64,000 nt of DNA from Pseudoalteromonas citrea (lineage in GTDB: Bacteria > Pseudomonadota > Gammaproteobacteria > Enterobacterales > Alteromonadaceae). The position numbers were made by a program, and so were the translations under genes. Shown here in pieces: positions 1 to 9,068 of the stretch. The notes beneath the pieces were generated by a model. The model worked only from the letters and a program-made list of their open reading frames with translations, made no database searches and was not told the origin of the DNA. Every line of letters starts with the position of its first letter. Within the stretch, counting starts at the first letter, position 1. The DNA lies in the NCBI RefSeq assembly GCF_000238375.3, contig NZ_AHBZ03000027.1, forward strand, positions 992,001 to 1,056,000. The letters run 5' to 3'.

Positions 1-1
1 T

Positions 2-1213
2 TCTGGCAGTACTAAGCGTACTTACCCAGGTTGGACTGATGCGGGCAATGCAGCCACGCTTGCGGTGAATATTATTGACTGGCTAGCCACGCCTGAAAGT
101 TACCAGTATTTTGATAATCAAAACGGCCATAACAGCGGCTTTGTAACGCCGAGCGCTATGGCTGCGCAAGAAATGAGTGATCCGAATAATGGCCAACCAT
201 GGGGTACGCCAGCAAGCGGTTTTAATCCATGGGATACAGATACATACAAAAATAATTCATTTAATGCGCCTTTTGGTGATACCAGCACGAACCCAGATCC
301 AGACCCTGATCCAACACCGACACCTGGTGGCACGATTTCAGTAACTGATGCGCTCGCTACAGCACAAGGGCAACCAGTTGTTGTTATAGGTAAAGTCACA
401 GCCGCGGTTAATGGCATTTATGGTCTGCAGTTAAATGATTTAACGGCGCAAGCAAGCCATATATTTGTAAAACTAGAAAGTGCACAACGTGCTGATTTTA
501 ATCCTCAGTTAAACCCTGCTATTTTAAACCAAAATATTATCGTAACCGGGACGCGTAATAGCTACATGGGTGACGCGGGTATTCGTTATGTCAGTGATAT
601 AAAAATTGCACCGACGGCGTTATCTGTTGAGCAAGCGTTGGCGTCGTCGACGGGCGAGGCGATTGAAGTAACTGGGCGTATTAAGTCTGCGTTAAATGGC
701 ATCTATGCCTTGGTACTCGAAGATAATAACAACGCGAATTTTACCATTAATATTAAACTTGAAAGTAACCAGCGTAACGACTTTAGCCCACAGTTAAACC
801 CTGAGTTGCTGAATGCGACTTTAACTGTTAAAGGCGTACGTGACAGCTATATGAGTCAGCCTGGTGTTCGCCAAGTGTCACAATTGAGCGTATCGGGTGG
901 CAGTACCAATGAGCCAGCACCTGGCTCAGACTCTTCAGTAGCTGAAGTACTTGCTATGAGTAATGGTGAGCCTGTGACCGTCGTAGGGGTAATTACCCGT
1001 GCTGTAAATGGTAAATATGCGTTAGAGCTACGTGATGATAATAGTGCATCTGATACTGTGTATATTAAATTGGAGTCGTCGCAACGTAATATGTATAGCC
1101 CACAACTGAATTCTAATGTGATCGGTAAACGGTTGCGTGTAGAAGGGATTAAAAATAACTATATGAGCCATGCTGGTGTGCGCAATGTCAGCCGTTTGAC
1201 CCTCCTTGATTAG
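2..1213 (+). CDS. Secreted protein C-terminal part with three OB-fold-like repeats (5' partial)
   Basis: The reading frame is open from base 2, so the gene starts before the window; the catalytic or N-terminal part is not visible. After about 85 residues ending in a low-complexity Asp/Pro/Thr linker (near 295-330) come three tandem repeats of about 92 residues each, at roughly 334-606, 617-893 and 932-1210. Each repeat has a shared core: G-x-Y-x-L-x-L-x-D, then IKLES-x-QR, PQLN and finally YM-x3-GxR-x-VS. Length and pattern resemble small OB-fold domains found on exported nucleases and other secreted bacterial enzymes (DUF6359/OB type); this is my reading, not a search result. The linker and repeats suggest an extracellular protein with nucleic-acid or polysaccharide-binding modules. 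It converges on the M36 protease gene across a shared terminator. Confidence 0.6.
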   Translation, partial: SGSTKRTYPGWTDAGNAATLAVNIIDWLATPESYQYFDNQNGHNSGFVTPSAMAAQEMSDPNNGQPWGTPASGFNPWDTDTYKNNSFNAPFGDTSTNPDPDPDPTPTPGGTISVTDALATAQGQPVVVIGKVTAAVNGIYGLQLNDLTAQASHIFVKLESAQRADFNPQLNPAILNQNIIVTGTRNSYMGDAGIRYVSDIKIAPTALSVEQALASSTGEAIEVTGRIKSALNGIYALVLEDNNNANFTINIKLESNQRNDFSPQLNPELLNATLTVKGVRDSYMSQPGVRQVSQLSVSGGSTNEPAPGSDSSVAEVLAMSNGEPVTVVGVITRAVNGKYALELRDDNSASDTVYIKLESSQRNMYSPQLNSNVIGKRLRVEGIKNNYMSHAGVRNVSRLTLLD

Positions 1214-1259
1214 TACATACAGAGGGTAGAGCGTATTATTCAATGGTGTTATACAAAAA

Positions 1260-1286
1260 CAGAGCTATGAAATAGCTCTGTTTTTT
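1260..1286. terminator. Bidirectional intrinsic terminator
   Basis: A perfect 9-bp stem (1260-1268 with 1272-1280) with a 3-base loop is followed by six T on the + strand and preceded by an A-run on the left, so it can end both the OB-repeat gene and the converging M36 protease gene. Confidence 0.85.
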
Positions 1287-1315
1287 CCCTATCAAAATAG
1301 ATAATTCACAAAGTG

Positions 1316-4300
1316 TTACTTACGGCGGCGGATCAAGCCTGCTGCTGCAAATAATAATGCGAACCAACCCATAGAGCCTGAACTATTACTGCTTGAATCA
1401 GGTAATGTTGGTGGGGTTACCACTGGCGTTTCATTCGTGACATTGACGATAGTAGATGTTTTCACCTCAGTTGAGCCATCATTGACGGTTAACTCAAACT
1501 TTAACATGGTGTCTTCAGTAATACTTGGCGGAGTCACTGAGAGAGTCGCTGAGTCGCTGCCCGAGAGTGTCGCTTCAGGCCCCTCAGTTTGTACCCAATA
1601 GTATGTCAAATTATCATTATCACGATCTGTTGCTGTGGCTGTAATTGTGGCTGTGTCAGTTTCATTTACATCGACTGATTCAGGTGTATTCACAAGAGGC
1701 GCTACATTGTCACATGCGTTTGTATCACCAGCGACTGTAGTGTGGAACTGAGAAGATACTACATTTTCGAATTTCACTTGGTCAATAAACCAACCTGTTT
1801 CAGCTGTCCCACCATCAGATGCAATACGGAAACGGAATTTTACGGTTTGGCCATTAAGGTGATCGCCAAAGCTGACCTTTTCCATATTGCCACGTTGCTC
1901 CGCAGTTAAGTTTAAACCAGAAAATACCGGCCTTTCTTGTAGAGCTTGAGAGGGGTTCTCAATCAGTGCTTCAGTGTTGTAGCCTGTGGCAAAGGTACCA
2001 CCTGCGATATCTGAGGTGACATCAACCCAATTGCCATTATTAACGCTTATTTCTAGTACGCCGCCATCCCAGTTTTCTTCTAAGATGAATAAGTGCCAAA
2101 AACTAACCGAGAAGTCATTACCAAAGCCCACTTCAAAGTTCTTGGTTTCTACTGCAACATCAGACTCAAATCCGTTGTTACGCAGGAACATGGTTTGCTC
2201 ACCAAACTCAACGCCTTCATTGCCTGCTGCAAAAAACGCGGTGTTGCTAGTGTTAAAGGTTTGCGTGCCCTTAGCTAACTCAGCGCCTGTCATAACATGC
2301 TCTTTAAAGTCGGCAAATAAGTTATAGCCTTCCATGTCTACTAACGCAGAAGTGCCTTGATGCGCTTTAACTTTAAAGTCATAGTTTACCGTTGTTGAAA
2401 TGTCCATGGTGGATTCGCCAACAACTTCTTCCCCTTCAAAAGTCACCTCAAAGGTGAGGTTTTCGGCCGTACCGGCTTCGTTAAGTGTGATCTTAAGTGG
2501 CATACTTGTCATTGACGTAAACGGTGCCAGTGCGTCAAATGATATCATCCCGTCATTTTCAAGTGTCACGTCGTGTCCACTGGTCACCACAACTTTAGCC
2601 TGAATATTACTGAGCTCAGTATCACCGGCATTTTTTACCGATACAGACAATGTACCTGTCTCGCCTTTATCAAGGATTTCATCACTGGAACAATACCCTA
2701 ATTCAGCGCCATTGTAGTTGGTGTTTAGTGAGATCTTTTGTGCTTGGAATGCTGATAGTGATGTTTTATTCGATTCAACCACGCCCGAGTTATCTGTGCT
2801 GTCGCGAGGGGGAGCTATTGCGCCAAGGCCGAGCCCTCTTTCAGCAAATGCTTTCAGCGCTAAGGTAAAGTCAGCCATGTCTGTGGCGTACATAGACGCA
2901 AGTATTGCATCGCGTGCCTCAACATAGGTCGGTGATATTGGAGTCGCTTTATAGCCTGAGATGAGGTACGTTGACATTCTATCTTGCGCTTCTTGGAAGC
3001 CATGTTTGTTGATCAGGCCAACGTAAATGTTCCAGAGCATGTTTGCCCAAACTTCGCCTGCCGCATGTGGAGAACCGCCATTAGTAGGTGGTAGACCATC
3101 GACTTCTGCACCACTGGTAATATGTTTAAAGGTGAGTGGGTTAACAGACATATCAGTTGAATAAGGGGCACGGCGAATACCCGTTGTAAAGTTTTCTACA
3201 AAGGTACCGGTAGCATAAGACAGCTGGAATTGATCATTGCCTGCAATTGCTAAATCAGATTCAAGCGCTATGAACATCAATGAGTGGAAGTCGCCCCAAC
3301 CCTCGCCCATAGCACGACCTTGGAAGTTATTTAACCCTGAGCTGTTACCAATCAGGCGGTTAGATATGTAATGACCCCATTCGTGCGCAACAATACCATT
3401 ATCGAACGTTGAATCTTTAAGTGGGAAAGTACTCATTAGATTGACGGTGACCATCTCACCACTTTCCATCAGGTCGTAGATTTTTTTGCCATCTTGGAAA
3501 CTTAAACCCATTGAAGGCACTGTGACAGTATCGTCTGTACCACCCATTGGTGCTGGTGTACCATCATCAACATTGTTGACAATAATAACGCCTATTGCGC
3601 CGCCTAATTGCGCGTTTTTAGCCTTAACAGTGAAGGCGCAGCCACCACGGTCAACCAATGCAATTTTCCCTGCTAACTCATCTGTATTTGTTGCAGCTTC
3701 ACAGCCATCGGTTACAGTGTCGGTGCCGTCGTTAAGTCTCGCTGTTGTGCCTGACATATCATATTGTACAGGTCCAAATGACGCGACTCTAGATGATGCT
3801 AGCAAGCCGACTTCGTCGTGTGAAGTCACAGTAACACCAAAATCAACCCCAACAACGGCGTCTTTGCTGTTCCAGAGGTATTGCTGCATACGAGGACTTC
3901 GACCATCTGCAGGGGTTGCCATATTGGCGTTGTTTAACCCTGAATAATCTTGTGCTTGAACATGGAGTGGGTCGTTTTCTTCACCTCCTCGACCATAGTT
4001 TGTGATCTGTGCATTACCTGATGCTTCATCAAAGCCATAGTCGTAAAAGAAGTTATGAAGGAAGTTATTCATATAAAACAGATTAACAATTGCCGCTTTG
4101 CGATTATTTAAGCTGGTCGGCGATTGACTTGGTTCATATGGATAATCAAACGTTTTTGCTGATGTGAGTTCGGCGCTAAAATCACCTTCGGTAAAGCCGT
4201 CTGGGGCTACGACATCGGCGTAAGCAAATACATTGTTTCCAGAAGTCATGGTTGCATCTTCTGCAAGCCATGCATCTGCGGTACTAATTTTCGAATAGTG

Positions 4301-5305
4301 CGATAAAGTAACAAGAGGTGCGGCTTCAATCTCTGTTTTATCAGGACCTGTGCCTATTTTCGGCAACACATCGCCATGAGGCCCTTCCATTGGGTAACCA
4401 TTTTGATTGGCATACACTCGATATGTGTAGTTACTGTCGTGCGCAATTAAATTATTTTTGAATAGAACTTTGCCTGTATCTACTGCGATGACAAATCCAT
4501 AGGCTTGCGACTCAACACTATTTTTTGGTGCCACATCAACTTCGACGTAATGCGCAGCAACGAGTTCATTACCGGTGTCAAAAAATACCTTCTTAGCACG
4601 AGGAGAGAATGTGTTGATGACACCGTCACTATTTTTTGCAGTAAAAGAGGTGAATTGGCCCTGTACTTTTTGCTCGCTTAAGTTCAGAGCTGTTTCATCG
4701 GCCCCGATGTTGCGAGCGGCAATGTTAATGGCTTTTTCAGGATCACCAAAATAGGTGAGTGCAGCATCCATGGTGTTAGCAACTTTAGCATATGATACAA
4801 AACCAGATGAAGCGACAAGGTTATATTCTTTGTCTAGCATCACATTGTATTCACTGTTAAACACGTCGATACCGCCAACCACTTGTTTGTATTTAGCGAT
4901 TGCAGGCCCGCGTTTTGGTTGATGTAAACTGCTTAGTTTTGCACCATTTAAAATGGTTGCTTTGCTGGTTTTTAAACCGGTGAGTTGTTGTAAGTAATAA
5001 TCAGCAACAAAGGCGTTACGCTCTTCATCAGCAATTTGTGAAATGTTAGGTGTGACTAGCCCTTTACTAGCCCACAGAAAAGTTGCTTTTCCAAGTTGCT
5101 CATCATAGTGGTTTGTCATACCTGAGCTGGTCTGTTGTTTAGCAAGAGCTTGTTGCTGTTGAGTAATTAAGTCTGCACTGTTAGCGACATTGGTAAAGTT
5201 AACCAAGTCTGACAATGTAGTATTTGGCAATGCAGAAACTGTTGGTGTACCTAATATTGCAGTCAGTGAAGCTGCGATTATAGTTGTTTTCGGTACATTT
5301 TTCAT
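1316..5305 (-). CDS. Secreted M36 (fungalysin) family zinc metalloprotease with PA domain and GlyGly-CTERM-like tail
   Basis: This 1329-residue protein starts with a Sec signal peptide (about residues 1-25) and an FTP-type propeptide. The zinc site is visible as HEWGH at residues 641-645 with a third ligand candidate Glu668 in GEGWGD, the arrangement of M36 peptidases. A protease-associated (PA) domain with DRGGCAF sits before the metal site at about residues 520-610, an insertion known in bacterial M36 enzymes. Beyond residue 850 there are beta-rich and PKD/REJ-like domains (about 1200-1295). The tail GSMGWFALLF...RRRK resembles GlyGly-CTERM, a sorting signal cut by rhombosortase after type II secretion. 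An SD-like AAGGG precedes the ATG. The role is extracellular protein degradation, with the tail suggesting surface passage. Confidence 0.92.
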   Translation of the reverse strand: MKNVPKTTIIAASLTAILGTPTVSALPNTTLSDLVNFTNVANSADLITQQQQALAKQQTSSGMTNHYDEQLGKATFLWASKGLVTPNISQIADEERNAFVADYYLQQLTGLKTSKATILNGAKLSSLHQPKRGPAIAKYKQVVGGIDVFNSEYNVMLDKEYNLVASSGFVSYAKVANTMDAALTYFGDPEKAINIAARNIGADETALNLSEQKVQGQFTSFTAKNSDGVINTFSPRAKKVFFDTGNELVAAHYVEVDVAPKNSVESQAYGFVIAVDTGKVLFKNNLIAHDSNYTYRVYANQNGYPMEGPHGDVLPKIGTGPDKTEIEAAPLVTLSHYSKISTADAWLAEDATMTSGNNVFAYADVVAPDGFTEGDFSAELTSAKTFDYPYEPSQSPTSLNNRKAAIVNLFYMNNFLHNFFYDYGFDEASGNAQITNYGRGGEENDPLHVQAQDYSGLNNANMATPADGRSPRMQQYLWNSKDAVVGVDFGVTVTSHDEVGLLASSRVASFGPVQYDMSGTTARLNDGTDTVTDGCEAATNTDELAGKIALVDRGGCAFTVKAKNAQLGGAIGVIIVNNVDDGTPAPMGGTDDTVTVPSMGLSFQDGKKIYDLMESGEMVTVNLMSTFPLKDSTFDNGIVAHEWGHYISNRLIGNSSGLNNFQGRAMGEGWGDFHSLMFIALESDLAIAGNDQFQLSYATGTFVENFTTGIRRAPYSTDMSVNPLTFKHITSGAEVDGLPPTNGGSPHAAGEVWANMLWNIYVGLINKHGFQEAQDRMSTYLISGYKATPISPTYVEARDAILASMYATDMADFTLALKAFAERGLGLGAIAPPRDSTDNSGVVESNKTSLSAFQAQKISLNTNYNGAELGYCSSDEILDKGETGTLSVSVKNAGDTELSNIQAKVVVTSGHDVTLENDGMISFDALAPFTSMTSMPLKITLNEAGTAENLTFEVTFEGEEVVGESTMDISTTVNYDFKVKAHQGTSALVDMEGYNLFADFKEHVMTGAELAKGTQTFNTSNTAFFAAGNEGVEFGEQTMFLRNNGFESDVAVETKNFEVGFGNDFSVSFWHLFILEENWDGGVLEISVNNGNWVDVTSDIAGGTFATGYNTEALIENPSQALQERPVFSGLNLTAEQRGNMEKVSFGDHLNGQTVKFRFRIASDGGTAETGWFIDQVKFENVVSSQFHTTVAGDTNACDNVAPLVNTPESVDVNETDTATITATATDRDNDNLTYYWVQTEGPEATLSGSDSATLSVTPPSITEDTMLKFELTVNDGSTEVKTSTIVNVTNETPVVTPPTLPDSSSNSSGSMGWFALLFAAAGLIRRRK

Positions 5306-5405
5306 TCTTTAACCCTTGTGTTATTGTTGTTAGACTTTCTTAACATCTCTCTTTTTTAATGAAAATTCAAAGTTTTTTTTACTTTGTTGCGGGGGTTATT
5401 TACAC

Positions 5406-5894
5406 ATGTGTATGATTTTAGGTCGATTGGTGTTCTTTTTGTTTCTTTTTTCGGGATGTTCTTTTGTTGCAGAAATTGATGGCGCACCGACTGTGAAAAA
5501 CACGCTGTATGAAACAAAAACAGTGAATAATACTGTGCACAGCAAAGCTGAAGCGGTAATTTCTATACCAAAGAAGTATTTACAGATAACGGCCATGGAC
5601 AGGGTTATTTTAACGAGTGATATGCTACATAAAGGTGACCAAGTAAAAAATGTAACAACTGGCCAAATAGGCATCGTAACGGGGGAAATTATTGTTGTTT
5701 TAAAGCAAAGCCAACTTGCGCCACAATTAGCAGGGTTGAAAAAACAAGAAAAATCGGACTCATTGGTTAGCTACACGGTGTTGTCGTCTGATGTTGATTT
5801 ACTCGGTGAGCTTCAAAAGTTGCAAGGCATCGATGCGATCCAGTCAATAGAGCTTCAAGTGAGGTATTTTGGAACGTTAATGGGTGAGTATTAG
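5406..5894 (+). CDS. Small exported protein or lipoprotein, function unknown
   Basis: The 162-residue product begins with a short hydrophobic signal ending in FSGC at residues 15-18; this could be a lipobox, although Phe at -3 is unusual, so it may instead be a normal Sec signal. The mature part is mixed alpha/beta with no motif I recognise; a stretch around residues 75-105 (GDQVKNVTTGQIGIVTGEI) resembles a small beta-barrel. It is divergent from the M36 protease with a 100-base gap. Two in-frame ATGs (5406, 5412) follow a G-rich stretch; the first was kept. A protease inhibitor or chaperone role next to a secreted protease is possible but unsupported. Confidence 0.6.
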   Translation: MCMILGRLVFFLFLFSGCSFVAEIDGAPTVKNTLYETKTVNNTVHSKAEAVISIPKKYLQITAMDRVILTSDMLHKGDQVKNVTTGQIGIVTGEIIVVLKQSQLAPQLAGLKKQEKSDSLVSYTVLSSDVDLLGELQKLQGIDAIQSIELQVRYFGTLMGEY

Positions 5895-5906
5895 CGCTCA
5901 CCCATT
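5879..5906 (+). other. Perfect 10-bp stem-loop over the stop codon
   Basis: Bases 5879-5888 are the exact reverse complement of 5897-5906, with an 8-base loop holding the TAG stop of the upstream small gene. There is no T-run after it, so it is not a classical terminator; it could protect the 3' end of the mRNA. Confidence 0.4.
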
Positions 5907-5934
5907 GAGAAAAATGGTCAATAATGTAAATGCT

Positions 5935-6690
5935 TTATGTATCTGAAGCGTCGCACGAGGAGCTGGTGAGTTGGTTTATAATAATGTTAGATATTCTGTT
6001 TTTAAGCCATAAGGGGCCTGAGTCAGACATGTCATTATGCTGAGCCTCATCAATTTTTATTACACAGCTTGGATATTGCTTTTGCTCAATGTTAGAGGGT
6101 AGTACCCCAGGATCGGCTGAAAAATCACTGGCGCGAATAGAGAGCACCTTGATGGTTTTTGATCTGGGAAGCGAGACTCTTCGGTGATCGAGAGTAATGA
6201 GTTCTTTAACATAGCTTGGTGATTCATTTGCCAATAACGCAGAGATATCTCCCCCATTAGAGTGCCCAACGAGTAATAAATTATTAAAGTCATAACTGGT
6301 TAATTGTTTTTCGAGGGCCTTTTTAACAAACTTTAATGTTTTAACCCCACGTTGCCAATTCACTAAGCGAGTTTGATATAAGTTGCCTGTGATGGAAAGT
6401 GGTGGATCGGTTTTTAATTCATGGCGTATAGCAATGCTTAAATACCCTCTGTTATTTAATAGCTCACTTATGAAGGTATAGTTATTATGAGGTACTCCGT
6501 ATCCAGCACTAATAAACGCAACTGAACACTTGCTTTTATTGGTGCATTGTACCGATGCATTCACTGGCTCAGAAATAATAATGGGGATGGTGCGAGCTCG
6601 CTCTTTATCGTAAAGCGTTTTTGGCTGTGCCGACACATGATGTGCAGTAATTATAAACATAAATATGGGTAATAACTTATACATGTACAT
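5935..6690 (-). CDS. Exported alpha/beta hydrolase
   Basis: The 251-residue protein has a signal peptide (cleavage likely after VSA near residue 21) and an alpha/beta-hydrolase nucleophile elbow GHSNGG with Ser144. An oxyanion-type segment SAGYGVPHNNY lies near residues 66-76, and a candidate catalytic His is in QHNDMS near the C terminus. An Asp in the segment RASDFSADPG could complete the triad. The family covers esterases, lipases and related periplasmic hydrolases; the substrate cannot be told. It converges with the small gene on its left and has a 450-base gap upstream. Confidence 0.75.
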   Translation of the reverse strand: MYMYKLLPIFMFIITAHHVSAQPKTLYDKERARTIPIIISEPVNASVQCTNKSKCSVAFISAGYGVPHNNYTFISELLNNRGYLSIAIRHELKTDPPLSITGNLYQTRLVNWQRGVKTLKFVKKALEKQLTSYDFNNLLLVGHSNGGDISALLANESPSYVKELITLDHRRVSLPRSKTIKVLSIRASDFSADPGVLPSNIEQKQYPSCVIKIDEAQHNDMSDSGPLWLKNRISNIIINQLTSSSCDASDT

Positions 6691-7138
6691 GCTTTTTATT
6701 TTCTCTCTATTTTTAATCTTAGTTTACTTTTCACTCGATTTTATAGGGTGAGTGATGGTTTAATTAATTATATTATCTTAAATGATATTTTCATAAATAT
6801 AGGTTTTTTAGTAAAATAGAGAGGGCCTTTAAGAGACGTAAATGTAAAAGGTATTGCAGTATTTATTGGCCGTATTTTATTTGTCGTGGTGCACTTTCCT
6901 TTGGCTCTTCCTGATATTTAAGCATGCTTTTATTACATCGCTTTTAAAATGGTGGATACAGGATTATAAATTAGTTTTTTGTGATTTTTGACGTTTTATG
7001 AATTTGTACATATTTTCTTGTGCATGAATTGTTTTCAATATTTTTTAAAAAATAGAAATGTTAGCTTATTTCAGTTCTATTTTTGAACAGTTTACTTATG
7101 GTTTAACTAGGTAAATAAACAACATGAAAGGAATAACA
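6691..7138. other. Intergenic region, 448 bases
   Basis: AT-rich spacer between the divergent exported hydrolase and the six-cysteine peptide gene. I see no ORF with a ribosome binding site, no RNA gene and no convincing terminator. Promoters for both flanking genes must lie here, but no clear -35/-10 pair can be singled out by eye. Confidence 0.5.
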
Positions 7139-7369
7139 ATGAAAATGATTACTAAAACACCATTAATGGCAGTTGCGATGCTACTTTTATCTGTCAGTGC
7201 GACCTCTGCGATTGCCGCAGCGTGTAGCTCTAATTGTGCACAGTGGGCTGCACAAAAGCGTAGCCAAATATGCGCTGCTCAAAATGGTGGCTCAGCGTGT
7301 GGTAGCAGCGTGCCTTTATACAATTATTTATATCGCCAGTGCCAACAAGGTAATTGTAACGCGAGCTAA
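7139..7369 (+). CDS. Small secreted six-cysteine peptide
   Basis: A 76-residue product: signal peptide to about residue 26 (AIA/AAC), then a mature part of about 50 residues with Cys29, 33, 45, 54, 68 and 73 (spacing x3, x11, x8, x13, x4). Six cysteines in an exported protein point to three disulfides. The start at 7139 is chosen over an in-frame ATG at 7124 because the SD sequence AAAGGAAT lies between them, 5-6 bases before the second ATG. I do not recognise the family. Small cysteine-rich exported proteins include protease inhibitors, envelope stress proteins and bacteriocin-like peptides; nothing here selects among them. The gene stands alone, followed by an IS element. Confidence 0.7.
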   Translation: MKMITKTPLMAVAMLLLSVSATSAIAAACSSNCAQWAAQKRSQICAAQNGGSACGSSVPLYNYLYRQCQQGNCNAS

Positions 7370-7506
7370 GGCTGTATAGCTTTATCTCGAAGTTAAGCAG
7401 GTAATGGCTTAAAATACATCACCTACTTTAATTTCTTAAGCTAGCTTGTGTTAAGCGCTGCGTGTTCTGATGCATAGTGGTGGCTTAATTATTTATAATT
7501 CCCGGT

Positions 7507-8536
7507 GGCCTTGTTTCCTAAATAATTGAACTTCTTTGGTTTGGTGTGATCAGATCATAAAATGCCTTAACCCATGCCTTGAAATGAAGAAGAAAATTAG
7601 GAATTGGTCACAGTACAATCGTGCTTTAGTTCAACGCGGTAACATCAATATTTGGCTAAGTGAGAGTGCCATCTCTAAGTGGCAAAATACCGAAAAACAC
7701 GGTGGCCGCGGTCGTTCGAATCACTATTCTGATTTAGCAATTGAAACCTGTTTAACCTTAAGAGCTGTATTTCACTTGCCGTTAAGAGCTTTATAGGGGT
7801 TTGTAAATTCCTTGCTCACTATGATGGATACTTCGCAGCAATCACCCGGTTATAGTTGTTTATGTAAACGCAGCAAAACACTTGATGTGCAATATAGAAA
7901 GAGCGCTGGCAAAGGCTTTATAGATATCGTAGTCGATAGCACAGGCCTTAAAGTGTACGGAAATGGTGAATGGCATACGAGAAAACATCGAGCGACTAAG
8001 CGTCGAACTTGGCGAAAACTGCACTTGGCCGTAGATGCGACAAGTCACGATATTGTGGGTGCTGAGCTATCGATGGTAAATGTGTCAGATGGAGAAGCCC
8101 TTGCCGATTTAATCAGGCCACTGCGTAGGAATATAGACAGAGTCACAGGTGATGGAGCATATGACACACGCAGTTGCTATGAGGAGGTCGCAGCAAAAGG
8201 TGCGATTATGCGGATACCGCCAAGAGAGAATGCCCAATACTGGGAAGAAGGACACCCCAGAAACAATGCCGTATTTATGATGCACCAAATAGGGTTAACG
8301 CAGTGGAAAGTGAATTCAGGGTACCACCTTCGTTCACTTGCCGAGACGGCGATGTATCGTTTTAAACAATTAATGGGTGATAAGCTAAAAAGTCGCCAGT
8401 TTAATAGTCAGCATACTGAAACGATGATTAAAGTGAAGGCAATAAATAAAATGACTGGGCCAGGTATGCCCAAATATCAGCAACAAAGTTAAAACTGAGA
8501 AATTGATTGGTAGTTAGCTATTTGATCAACAAGGCC
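7507..8536 (+). mobile_element. IS5-family (IS903-group) insertion sequence with 9-bp target duplication
   Basis: The element is 1030 bp. Its ends are imperfect inverted repeats of 18 bases (7507-7524 and 8519-8536, 14 of 18 matching), beginning GGCCTTGTT, very close to the known IS903 end GGCTTTGTT. It is flanked by an exact 9-bp direct repeat ATTCCCGGT at 7498-7506 and 8537-8545; 9-bp duplications are typical of the IS903 group. The one transposase gene has an in-frame stop. The right copy of the duplication supplies the last base of the stop codon region of the MAPEG gene, so insertion happened exactly behind that gene without altering its product. Confidence 0.93.
7584..8492 (+). pseudogene. 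IS5-family transposase interrupted by an in-frame amber codon
   Basis: Both halves are in the same frame and together match the full IS903-type transposase. A TAG at 7794-7796 replaces the residue after LPLRAL, where relatives continue into the conserved G-F-V-N-S-L-L-T-M-M-D stretch, which is still present directly after the stop. One base change (for example CAG or GAG to TAG) explains it. Catalytic elements remain: IVVDSTG, GDGAYDT and the SLAETAMYRFK helix with the Glu. The N-terminal half likely starts at the ATG at 7584 (MKKKIRNWSQYN). Unless a suppressor tRNA or restart at an internal ATG rescues it, the element cannot move by itself. Confidence 0.88.
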
Positions 8537-8544
8537 ATTCCCGG

Positions 8545-8952
8545 TTAAATCCAGTTGATTAATCCAGAAATTAGCATACCCGATAAGCCAACCAGTGACA
8601 GGGCGAACGAAATACTGCGTGCAAGGTGCACATTACAATAGTAAAAACACATATGCGTTAGTCGTGCAAAGCAATATATACCTGAGAAAATAGCCAACCA
8701 ATCAGCATTAGCTTGAGAAAAAATGGCAAAAAGAAGCAGTAAGATGTAAATGCTAATGCTCTCATTGGTATTGGCATGTGCTCTAACGGCTCGAAACACA
8801 AAGCGAGTATGATCAGGCTCTACGGGATGCCCTGCTTGGTGCTTTTGTAAAAACAAAGCAATATCAGCAATAATAAGTTGCAGCAGAAATAGCCCCGCGA
8901 GTATGCCGACTATAAAAATGGAAGTGTGATAATGCGTTAGAATATCTACCAT
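8545..8952 (-). CDS. MAPEG-family integral membrane protein
   Basis: The 135-residue protein has about four hydrophobic helices (residues ~10-33, 65-85, 88-105 and 112-132) and, between the first two, the polar FRAVRAHANTNES segment typical of MAPEG proteins (RAxxNxxEN in the glutathione-transferase-like members). MAPEG members in bacteria are small inner-membrane proteins, some with glutathione transferase or peroxidase activity; the role here is unknown. The stop codon overlaps the target duplication of the neighbouring IS element, so any downstream partner gene would have been separated by it. Confidence 0.85.
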   Translation of the reverse strand: MVDILTHYHTSIFIVGILAGLFLLQLIIADIALFLQKHQAGHPVEPDHTRFVFRAVRAHANTNESISIYILLLLFAIFSQANADWLAIFSGIYCFARLTHMCFYYCNVHLARSISFALSLVGLSGMLISGLINWI

Positions 8953-9068
8953 GCTAACAATGCGTCCTTTGTTCTTTTAGGTACATTAGCTTAGTTCCCT
9001 TTTGATTGCCAGTGTTCCTTGAGGGCTGGTGTTATTTACAGATAAGAGCAATAAGTGGCATCAGCTGA

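Noticed and set aside
3486-3947. 153-codon plus-strand ORF inside the M36 gene
   Set aside because: It is the antisense shadow of a well-supported coding region.
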